NCBI GenBank assembly: GCA_010645155.1 | Contig: CM021321.1 | Location: forward strand, 7,968,390-8,032,389 | Reading direction: 5' to 3' | Source: Tigriopus japonicus | Taxonomy: Eukaryota > Arthropoda > Copepoda > Harpacticoida > Harpacticidae | Length of the DNA: 64,000 nt | Shown: positions 34,665 to 44,836 of the stretch, piece after piece | Layout of the letters: every line of letters starts with the position of its first letter | Numbering within the stretch: position 1 is the stretch's first letter | Position numbers and translations under genes: made by a program | Notes under the pieces: generated by a model | Databases searched by the model: none | What the model was told of the DNA's origin: nothing | Seen by the model: the letters and a program-made list of their open reading frames with translations, nothing else

Positions 34665-35546
34665 GATATCGCCGGAGAATTGCGAGGTCTACTACGACCT
34701 TCTACACTTCACACGTACACTAAATCTAAAGAAAGGCTGACAAACAACACTCAAGTTCATAGAGGTGCTCAAGTTCAATCAGTGTTGCCATTTGGTCAAA
34801 CGTCAAAACTGAAATCAGTGTTGAGAGTTTTTTTTAGAACCAAAAGAAGGATAATGAAACACATTGGGATTTCCCTTGTGAGGTTGAATCATGCTAGATT
34901 CTAACGAAGTTGCCAGAAATTAAGCCTTGCTCATCTCTGGGTTCTTTTTTCCAAAAGCAATCTTTAAGAATGTAGCTTTGTGTTGCATGTGACTCTCTAT
35001 CAATTTGGGGCCCATTTGGAAACAATGTTCTCATAGAAGAATGAAGGAACTGCCACTACACAAGGGCTCTAAAACAAGAATCTCTTTACTAACATATTTA
35101 TTATTGTTTGTCAGCTGGTATTATGACAAAACTTCAACATTATGTGAGTGGGTTCATTTTCGAATATCAGGCCCTAGGAGAAGCTCTTCAATAAAGCAAC
35201 CAAATTCCCCAATCTGTGGGTTCTAATTGTCAAAAGATGTTCAAATCTATTTCAGTATTTGAGAAACGTTGACCTTTAAATGTACTCACACTGGCATCCT
35301 CTGCTTCATCAAACGTTCGAAGAACAGATTTTAGATTGAATAAACGAAACTAGACTGAGAAAAACAATCATTTCGTACCAATCGGCGTCTTGTATATTTT
35401 TGTTGTTTAGATTTCATTAATATTTTGAGCATCAATTGCAGTTACGTGATGTTCAATGCAACTCACGATTAGATTCTGGCTTTAACACCGTTATGCTATC
35501 TATGTTACTGCAAATTACATCATTTTCTTCATATAATGGCTAACAT
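34665..35546. other. Spacer between ZF3 and ZF4
   Basis: About 0.9 kb. Near 34780 a short stretch reads AGTGTTGCCATTTGG and later ATCAGTGTTGAGA, similar to termini of other repeats, but no complete element was found. Confidence 0.5.
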
Positions 35547-37394
35547 TCAAGCCATTTGATTAAACGAATAGCTGTTTTTCCAATGAGATTCGGGTTGAGA
35601 TGTATCCGGAAGAATCGAAGGTGGAATGGGAACGGCAGTTTCGGCGGAAACAGCCCCATTCACATTGTTTTTCACTCCTTTCCGGTTCTTAAGTTTCATG
35701 CCTTGATGAACTGACTTTTTATGATTGGTCACATTGGCAGAGTTCGTGCTGGCATATCCACAAAATTCGCACCTAAAAATAGATTCATAACCGAATAAAA
35801 GATTTCAAATCAATTTTGTTACGGTTCAATCTTACTTGTAAGGCTTTTCACCGGTGTGGATACGTTTATGAATGGTCAAGTTGTGTCGATGTCGGAAGAG
35901 TTTGCCACAATATTGGCATTTATGCGTGGGATCCAAGTGACTTCTCATATGATCTCGGAGCTCTGTGGTGTCTCCTGCTCGATAATTACACACTTTACAG
36001 ATGTAAGCATCAGACTCGAGATGAGCTCGGTTCTTATGTCTTTTTAATACTGCTGTACTCGTGAAAGATTTGTCACATTTGTCGCACATGAAGTTCAGAG
36101 ACTTCTCATGGATGGCCTTGACATGGCGCTCCAAAGTCTCGGGATCTCGAAGCTCTTTGCCGCATAATTCGCACACATAATTGGCTGCTAATCCTTGATC
36201 TTGCAAATGTCTTCGTTCGTGAGTCTCTAGGTTTCGTTTGTATTTGGTCTTAAAATCACAGGTTTGACAATGAAGCCAAGCATCGTTGTGAGTTCGTTGA
36301 TGGAGCTTCAGCAAATAGCTCGTCTCGAACTCTTTGCCACATTGTTCACATTGATGAATCTGTTCACGTTGCTTCAATTTGGTCTTTCTCACCTGTTCCT
36401 TCACTTTGCTTTTGATACAAGCTTCATAATGGGCCACTAATCCCTCTTGTTCAGAGGCCACGTCTTCAAGGCAAGAAGGACACCTTAAAGTTTTGACCTC
36501 AGGATGATGCTCATGGGTATGAGCGCAGATATCCTTGGCAAATTGGAAGCCTTCAAGGCAAATCTGGCAATGGAACTCACCCACAAAGTGGATGTTTCGC
36601 AAATGTTGAGCTGACGAAGCTTGTTTTAAGGTTTTGAGACAAATCTTGCAAGTCCAAGGACGCCGATCATAAGCTACTTTCGCCTTATGTCGTTTACTAG
36701 AAGTACTATGGTCATGATCAGAAGTATGAAGACCATAATCATCGGCGTTTTCAGAAGCTACTAAAGCACTGGTTTTCACATTTTCCCCATAAGAAAGTCC
36801 GAACGAAGAATCGTCATCCTCTTCCTCAAATTCTTTGAATTCATCCGACATAAAAGTGTGATCTTCGTGACTGAAGTCTTCATTCAAAGAGACTCGTTTG
36901 ACTTTCCTGGGCCTGCCTCGTTTTTTCTGGACTTTTTGCCCTCCATTTGATACTTCTGAACATTTCTGGCATTGAAGGCTCCTCATTTTTGAATCGTTTG
37001 TCTTGACCACAATTTGACAAGAGGGTGAGAATTGGCAAGATAAGGGGAAATCCTGATCCCTCTCCAATTTCCAACCTAAGCAAGGCACAGAATCCTCAAA
37101 GAGCTCTTGGCATTTGGATCCAAAATCGTCTCGAGATTCTAAGAATCCGGATGAAATTGTTCGGCCCAAAACTCGCCAAACGAATTGAAGATTACTAGGA
37201 TTGAATAGAAGATTGAGCGCAAAATAGGGCTCATTGTCGTGAATGAAAAGATCACATTGGCGAGGGAAGACAAGAATCCAAGAACCTATGCTACAATGGG
37301 CAAGATTTTGGGTCATGAGTGTTTCTAATTCAGAGGGAACGAGTTGAACTGAAGGATCCTCCGTTTTAATGGGAGTATTGTCTTGCAAATCCAT
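35547..37394 (-). CDS. C2H2 zinc-finger protein ZF4 with AT-hook (two exons, 594 aa)
   Basis: Exon 1 is 37394-35836, exon 2 is 35772-35547; the 63 bp phase-2 intron follows TGEKPYK. Residues about 31-145 are the shared N-terminal domain (SIGSWILVF, NEPYFALNLLF, RVLGRT, PCLG, FPLSCQFSPSC, CxxC). Residues 157-167, KKRGRPRKVKR, form a classic AT-hook with RGRP core, which binds the minor groove of AT-rich DNA; no other family member in the window has it. An acidic linker precedes about ten fingers (from about residue 245). Exon 2 supplies CEFCGYASTNSANVTNHKKS and the longest tail of the family, rich in Pro, Ser and Asn, ending SYSFNQMA. ZF4 pairs with ZF5 by sequence. Likely nuclear; targets unknown. 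Confidence 0.92.
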
Positions 37395-38420
37395 ATTGGA
37401 GTGTGTTTGAGGTTCTAATAAGGCTCCTTAGCGTGCTGTTTTCTTCATGGTTGAGATGCTTCTCACATGCTCCATGGAGATTCAGGAAGATTTCCTTGTC
37501 TTGTTCATTGCCTTGGTTTCATTCTACTCTATTTTTGGCTGTGTTTTGATTTGGTAGCAGGGCTGCCAAATTTGACATTCTTTTAGGTCAAAGTGATAAG
37601 ATTGCGATCCTGAGGTGAGTGAGCTTTCCGTCAGGTTTTGATAGATAGATGTGGGGCGAATTTCCTTGGTAAAGATCTTTAATCTAATCATAAGTTTTTA
37701 ACCATGTAATTAAGACATGCTACATTGAGAATTTCATTGGTATTTCAGCTTGCCATGTTGATGCAGAAGAAGGGATAAAGGAGGGGTGGAGAATTTCAAA
37801 TAAAAATTTAACATGATGTATTTTCTATTGTAAGTTCAAAGTTTTTGCCTCCCAAGTCAAATGTGAATGATAGGGGCTACGTGATTCTCCTTATTTACGT
37901 AATAAAATGTAAGGTTGGGTTAAAACATTAAAGTTCAGGTAAAGATAGCATGGGTTAAACAAAAGCAAATTGAACCACATTAGTCCCTTGCACACTGGTT
38001 TTTCAAGTGAGTTAGAAAAGAAATATGAATTGAGTAATAAGAATCCAGCTTTTAACTATGAGTCAAGTGTGATGCTCGGCCAAAGCCTTAGCCTTTCAAT
38101 GAGTGTCTGAGACCTAAGCAGAACACTATTTCAGGACTTGTTAATGGAGCCTACCCTCAAGCCTCTCAGGAGTCAGGGCCGAATCATTCATTCATCGGCA
38201 ATTGTGTAGCAATAGACTAAATAAGATAATTAAGACACTTTTTCCTCTCTGAACAATTGTAATATTGCTTCCCGTTGTTAAGAGCTGATTCTAATAACAT
38301 TTATTAGGTTAAATTAGACAATACCTAATGCATTCAGTTGCATTGGTACAGTACAAAAAAGTACTAAAAAAGCAAAATGGCACAGAGTTTGAGCTTCACA
38401 TATTCTCATAATGGAAACCT
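37395..38420. other. Spacer between ZF4 and ZF5
   Basis: About 1 kb without a recognisable gene or complete transposon. GCAGGGCTGCCAAATTTG near 37558 resembles a hAT-type terminus, but no partner end was found. Confidence 0.5.
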
Positions 38421-40097
38421 TCAGTCAGGAGACTTCTTTGCATTTTGATGGATGAACTTCTTATGATTGAGAAGGTTAGCACTGTTATTGCTGGCATAAT
38501 CACACATTTCGCACCTGAAACAGAAAGAAAGTGTGAACATGTGGTCCTCATTTTAATAGTGTGCCACGTTGACCTACTTAAAAGGTTTTTCTCCTGTATG
38601 AATGCGTTCATGAATCCGAAGAGATCCCTTGGACTTGAGCATCTTTCCACAATGAAGGCACTTAAAAGTGGGCTCCCCATGGCATCGGTAGTGGGTCTTT
38701 AATTCTATCTTATTCCCCGCTCGATAAGAGCACTTCTTACAAGCAAACTCCTCAGATTCCCCATGAACTCGATTCTTATGGCGTCTTAGAATATCTCGAC
38801 TAGTGAACTTTTTTTCGCATTTGTCGCATGCAAACTGCAACGATTTTTCATGAACTAATTGAATGTGAGTCGCTAAGCACTTCTGAGTCCGTAATTCCTT
38901 CCCACAAAGTTGACAAATGCATTTTTCTAACAGACCCTGGTCGAGTAAATGTTTTTTTATGTGCTTCTCTAGACAAACTTTCCACTTGGTTTTGTAGTCA
39001 CACATGTGACAATGGAAATTGGCGGCATCACTGTGGACTTTCATGTGTTTGGTGAGGTTGGACGCCGATGATAAAGTCTTTCCACATTCATCACATTGAT
39101 ATAATCTACCTTCAGCCTTGACCTTTATCAATTGCTTCTTGGCTTGATCGCTGGATCGTCGCCGAACACATTGTTTATAATGATCTTCCAAAGCATCTTT
39201 ATCAGTCTCAATTACAATGTCCTCCTCGCAAGACGGGCAAGACAAACGGTCTATTTTCGGATGACTTTCTTGATAATGTTGAGTGAGATCCTTGGCATAT
39301 TTGAACTCTTGAAAACAAATCAAACACTTGAAATGCCCTTCGAAATGAACGTGTTTCAAATGTTTGTAAGAGTTGCCAAATGCCAAAGACTTTTGGCAAA
39401 TGGGACAAGACCATGGACGGGCTTCTGTGACTCGATCTCTTTTGAGGATGCCGTAATCTTGACTAGATTTTGATTTCGAGGATTTCTTCTTGACAAGTGA
39501 TTCGGCCTCTAAAGTGGAGGGAGAGCTTTCCACATCTTCTTTGGTAAGCTCATCTTTGACTTCAAAATCGTTCTCAATATCTTCTGGTGGTTTTGTCTCA
39601 AGGAGTTTATTAAAAGACACCCTTCCGGATCCACCATTATTCTGACATTGAGGACAGATTCGTAATTCGAATTTTAAGGGAGCATTACTCAAAAATGTCT
39701 GCTGGCAAAGTTGAGAAAACGTGCAAGAAAATGGGAAATTGGAATGTGTCGGATTTAATCCCAAGCAAGCTACTTTATTTTTGAAATGGTCTTCACTTTT
39801 TACCAACAACTCTGAAAACGAATGAACAACACCTTTTTCTATGGTTTTTCCTAGAACTCTGCAGACATATTGATTAGATTGAGGTTGATAGAGGAGTGTT
39901 AGAGCAAAATAGGGTTCGTCGTTGTTTATGAAGAAGTCGCAAGTTTCTCGAATAATGAGAATCCAAGAACCGACAGAAACATACGTCAGTTTCAGATCCT
40001 TGAGCAAAGATAATTCAGCTTCTAGCAAGCCGCAATGTTGGTTCAAGAGCGTGGTCTGAACCTCTTCTTTTGGAACTGTCGGGTCTGGCATGGTCAT
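38421..40097 (-). CDS. C2H2 zinc-finger protein ZF5 (two exons, 537 aa)
   Basis: Exon 1 is 40097-38578, exon 2 is 38514-38421; the 63 bp phase-2 intron follows TGEKPFK. Residues about 38-151 are the shared N-terminal domain (VSVGSWILIIRETCDF, NDEPYFALTLLYQPQSNQY, RVLGKT, ACLG, FPFSCTFSQLC, CxxC). The linker has a basic serine-rich stretch (KKKSSKSKSSQ). About ten fingers start near residue 229. Exon 2 carries the last finger CEMCDYASNNSANLLNHKKF and a short tail ending KKSPD. ZF5 is closest to ZF4: finger order and the CDYAS/CGYAS terminal finger agree. The first ATG (MTMPDP) is used, with a second in-frame ATG two codons later. Outermost gene of the tandem array. Confidence 0.92.
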
Positions 40098-40671
40098 GAT
40101 TACATCCTATCTATATTATGTTGAGTGAAAATGCACTATTTGACTATCTTATTTTGTTTGTTTCTTCTGCAGATCTTTGTTTATCTTCATTTCGTGAGAG
40201 AGGTACAGCTGACAAAATGTTCTGCCCATTTAGCCTGTATCGTGGAGCTCTTCCTTGCATCTGCCATGGCTTTGCCCTGCCTTTACCGTTGAGAGCCCTC
40301 TGAAAACACTCAACCTCTTAATATTTTCAGCAGGTGTGGTTTTCCTTAATTTCACTTTTTACTTTGAAATTAGATGAAGTATAAGAGGCAACAACAAAGA
40401 TAGAAAATATGGTGATTCGAGTTAAGTGATTTTAGTGCACTGTAATAAAGAAATAGTAGTATCAATTGTGCCATCTTGTCTTTTAATGTGGTAACAGCTG
40501 GCAGATTCCATGAGATGGGTGGATTTCCAGATTTTGAAAAACTATTAACAGTTTTAGACAAACTAAAGTGCTTCAAATTTGAGGTGTAATTTTACCTTAA
40601 AAAAGAAGTGAAGTAGACTCTTCTTACTTTACGTTTTTTATAGCCTGAAAGCAAAGAAGGAAAGTGTCCTT
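40098..40671. other. Spacer upstream of ZF5
   Basis: Likely 5' flank of ZF5; no gene, promoter motif or repeat recognised. Confidence 0.5.
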
Positions 40672-40679
40672 TTGATGAG

Positions 40680-41179
40680 TGGGGTGCATATTTCAGGCAA
40701 ATAAGATTTTATGCCCAAAAACACATTTGCTATTTGCTAGCTTTTAAAATCTATTTGCCATTTTTCATTTTATTTCCCATTTGTGGGCAAATAAATACAA
40801 AATTTGTCGGATAATGGGCAATTAAATGCAAAATTTGTCGGGTTTTGGGCAAATCAATATAAAAATTGTGTTTTGTGGGAAAAACAGGAAAAACAAATTT
40901 TTGCCCAAAATGTTTTGTTTAAAGGATATATTGATTATTCAATGAAATAAAACTTTTTTCTTTTAAATGTTCATACACTTGCAGTCCACTTTATTGTTGG
41001 TTAAAAATTATGCTCATTTTCCTGAATTTAGAGGATAGTTCTGCTTTATCATGGTAAATTTTCGTGTCTATTTGCCATTTCTTGGTTTATATGCCATTTT
41101 ATTTGCCATTTTGGACGCGTTCATTTGCCATTTTTTGGGCCTAAAGGCATGTTTTATTTGACAGAAATCTGCACTCCTA
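40680..41179. mobile_element. hAT-like MITE G, TTTGCCATT-filled
   Basis: Left end TGGGGTGCATATTTC pairs with the reverse complement of the right end, TAGGAGTGCAGATTTC. Flanking octamers TTGATGAG (40672-40679) and TTGATGTG (41180-41187) agree at 7 of 8. Exactly 500 bp. TTTGCCATTT words and the complement-like GGGCAAAT(A) occupy both halves. No coding capacity. Confidence 0.85.
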
Positions 41180-41187
41180 TTGATGTG

Positions 41188-44100
41188 AGCTAGAACCAGA
41201 AAGTCCATGATAAGCGAAAAAATAAAGATGCTGAACGATTTCGTTCTTTTGCTTGGAAAGAACTTCTTGGCCAATCAATCCCGGAAATCTAAATATTACA
41301 TGAACCTGATCCTTGCCTGATTCATCTTAAGCTTCTATTCCGTCTGAAGTCAAATCAACATTTCAGATACCTCCGTTTGTTCAAAATATTGTATGATCGT
41401 TGCTGTTAGCTATAAATCCATGTACCTCATGGAATCGGCTAGTCGTAATGGATGGTGCACTTTATGTCTGTTTTCTTTTATCAACACCTCTGCGACTCAC
41501 AATCTAAAAAGTTTTTTTAATTAGACGTAAAATGTTTTTGGTCTTGGCAAGATTATAGTTAGACAATAATAAAATAATAAGGATTTTAAAGTACATTTTA
41601 TTATCTTACTTGCGAGGACATGCCTCATTGGATTGTTACAATACACTTTGTTTTGTTTCAATACAATTTTGACCATCTAGACAAGGGTCCATTCTGAGTT
41701 TGGTGAGGGTGCCATTCGAGGCAGCAATCCACTAGATTGGTTGGGGGAAGACCTGGGTTGGAACCATGATCCCAAAACAACTCGGACGCGCGTTGATCTA
41801 CTGCGCTACAACCATCTCCCCTATAAAAGGTAAATAAAAAGTACAATAATAAATAAGACAATATATAGCTATTCTAAAATGGAAATGTGGTGATGGTTAA
41901 ATTAGCTATTTCTTTTTCTATAAAATAGGTTGGAACAAAGAAGTTCTTCGTTTATATAAAAAAAAAGAAACGCCCACCATAGTCTCCGTGAAGGTGAAAT
42001 GGGAAATTATCAACCCTAATATATGGACTTTATGAGGCTCTGAAATGACGTCAGACAAATGATATTTTCACCTTGAAAAAATGATACGTAAACATCCTTT
42101 TTGAACTGAAATTTTGTATTTTCACATTTAAGCAGATTGATGAGAATTGAGATTTATTTGCGAGAAGATCGAATATTTGCTTGCTGTTATGAAACTGTAT
42201 AACTTAATCAAGTAAATGATTCATTGAAAATTGAAAAAAAGATTGAAAAAATGAAATTAATGATCACATGACAATCAAGTAAATGAAAGCTAACATAATG
42301 GTCTAGAAAGGTTTGCCAACCTTTAGATTCTTGAAATATCAAAATTCCTTGACAGTTTTTTGTCAGTGGGGTGTGCAACACATTAACTTTCTGGCCTTCT
42401 CAACAATTAATAAATCCAATAATCATAGGTTACTAGTGTTTTACAAAACATTCAATTGGGTCGTTTCAAGAACGATTTTTTACCATGACGAACTCTGTGA
42501 AACACTGCAAAACGTGTGTATCTCATAAACCATATTTTTGCGTAAAACCAGTTATTCAAAGCAATGATACCTTTTTTGCCCATCTTCAAATCTCTCTTTT
42601 TAAAAAATTTTTTTTCCTGAACAAATATCTTTTCATTTATTTCCCAAGTTTAACGTAAATTTGAACCCATTTGCATTTGCAAGTTTCTCCTTTCATAGTA
42701 TAATAAGCAACTGATGCATTCTGATCATAATCACTTTTTTGTTCTTTCATGTTTGGAGTACATTTCATAGTCATAACCGGAAAATATTCCTTTAGATTGC
42801 TCTTACGCAAGAGTTAAAAACTTGAATGGGTACTTTTGCCACTTCTCAACTTTGAAAGAGAAGAGCTAGATGATTTTGAAAAAGATAAAGCCACTAGACC
42901 ACAAAAGACTATCTTGAAGGGTCTTTCCTAATCCCCGTAGGAAAGAAGAAAAATGTCTCCAATTTGTCTGCCAAAATTCATAGATCTCGCGGGAAACAAA
43001 CACCTTAGATAAGGGATTCATGTACCTCAACGGGAAATTATAATCATGCACACACAAAAGTTTTAATCACAACAATGACGTGTATACTTGATCTGAAATG
43101 GACATTTGCTCAACTCATTCTTTCTTCAAAAATCTGACTTCCTCGTCATATCTATGAGCATTGCCTTGATGGAATTTGAACTTCTTAATCTTCTGGTCGA
43201 AAAGATCAATATCAAATAGCCTTTGGAAGAAGGTGACACTTTTCAAGGTGATTACAATTAAAAGGATTCTAAAGATCTTCCCCAGATATCTCCCCAGATA
43301 CGACCAGAATTAAGTAAACAACTTGAGTTGTTGAGTTTCATTCTGGGACCCTGATTCACCCTCATGGTTCAGAGATTATTGCTCTTTCTCCTCTCTCAAG
43401 GGTCAATCAGTGGCTAATACACGAATTTGACACGCCCGAACAGATTTAATTGCAATTGACATCTTCTTACTTTCCGCTACAACTGTCATCTTTTCCCCCT
43501 GCCGTCACTGTTAATAGCATCTATCTGTCCATTAGCCGGGGGAAACTTGTATAAACTCACTTAGTATGATACATTACGTGCCAGGCAGGCTTCTCAGGAT
43601 GCCTGGAGTTGTTGGACTTCCCTAAGGAAATTGCGTTCTTTTCCCCGTGGACAAAAAGGTCACCCAATCCGCTCTTTGAAAGCTGTTCATTCACGCCTGA
43701 TCAGTTCGGCTCAAAGGACCGAAAGGACATCATTGAATTAGTCTTGAAAAGGTTTTGCTCCCGTCTCGTCGCTGGTGGATATTCCACACATGACGTTTTC
43801 TTTCCCTCTTTTAAATATGCTCACGAAGAACCTTCGGAAAAGCTTTCAGACAAATATATGTTATTTCTCATAGTTTATGAGCCATTGCTTGCCATTGTCC
43901 TTGTGGATGATAGTGGTGCACAACACTACTGTTCTTTCTATTTGGTCACTGGTCAGTTCGAGGGCCAAGACTGAAGACAGGACCACCTCAAAAAGATTTA
44001 TGTGATAATGGAGGCTGTGATTTGCCGTAAATGACGTGGCCATCCTAACTCGGATGGGTCGTCTTCCCTTTGTTTCTGGAGCACCCAACAACGGTGGATT

Positions 44101-44836
44101 ATGGGCCAGGCCAATGGCCATCCCGGGTTCCATAATAAATGTGAGCCATAAAGAATGTCCCAGTTATATCGACCCTTTCAGACATTTTAGGTTGGTTTTT
44201 AAGACACTTTGCGAGGACTGAGCCTCAACGAATAGAAACTTTGCACTTGTACGACTACATTGGCAAAGAAATATTGCACGAATGCCACTAGGATGGGAAC
44301 CTTGGCTAAAACATAAGCAAATATATGCACTACTTGAATCGTGTATTCTAAAACCGTGCACATTCCTTAATCGCTTTAAACTTGTTTTTATATCAACACA
44401 CCTCCCGCCAGATGACTCAGCGCATTCCTTAAGGTATTTCAAACCCCAATCAAGCATTTAATACACTTTGCAAATATTTTCAAAACCTTAGAATAAATCT
44501 CAACCAATGCATTGCTTAGTTGGCTCTTTCGTTTTGCCGCCACTTTCCGCGCCCGATCTCTCTCTCCTTTTTATGCGTCGCTTTCGCCGTTTCGACATTG
44601 GCGTCGATCGCTGCCGCCAGTGTCGCCAGAGGAAGCGCTCGCATTTGGTGGCGATTCCTGCCAGGACTTGGTGAGAAGGCGGTCGTTTCAAATGGGAGGA
44701 GCCAATTACAACTCAGTTCGAGTCAAACCATCGTTAAAGCAACTTCCAAGATCTGAGGACAAACAAAGTCCTCCAGCCCAGCCGTGTGTAGTGGGGTCGA
44801 CTTCGCTGAACTGAGCTCTTTTATGTCGTGTCTACC
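41188..44836. other. 5' flank of the Islet gene
   Basis: Apart from the SINE head at 41.7-41.8 kb there is no gene or transposon I can support. The right part (about 43.3-44.8 kb) is less AT-rich and probably contains the Islet promoter and 5' UTR. I see no clear TATA box near the start codon. Frames at 43609-43974 and 44512-44814 lack any recognisable domain. Confidence 0.5.
41650..41823 (-). mobile_element. tRNA-derived SINE head
   Basis: On the minus strand the sequence GGTTGTAGCGCAGTAGATC includes an A-box-like TAGCGCAGTAG (41809-41799). About 35 bases later comes a B-box-like GGTTCCAACCC (41765-41755). Box spacing is right for a tRNA promoter, but the flanking parts do not fold into an acceptor stem, so it is a tRNA-derived repeat, not a tRNA. 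The tail end is not defined; the start of the feature is approximate. Confidence 0.55.

Noticed and set aside
41750..41823. tRNA gene on the minus strand
   Set aside because: Box spacing fits but no cloverleaf closes; read as a SINE head.
43609..43974. 121-residue frame upstream of Islet
   Set aside because: No motif, no repeat of the pattern and a shadow frame on the other strand; not better than chance.
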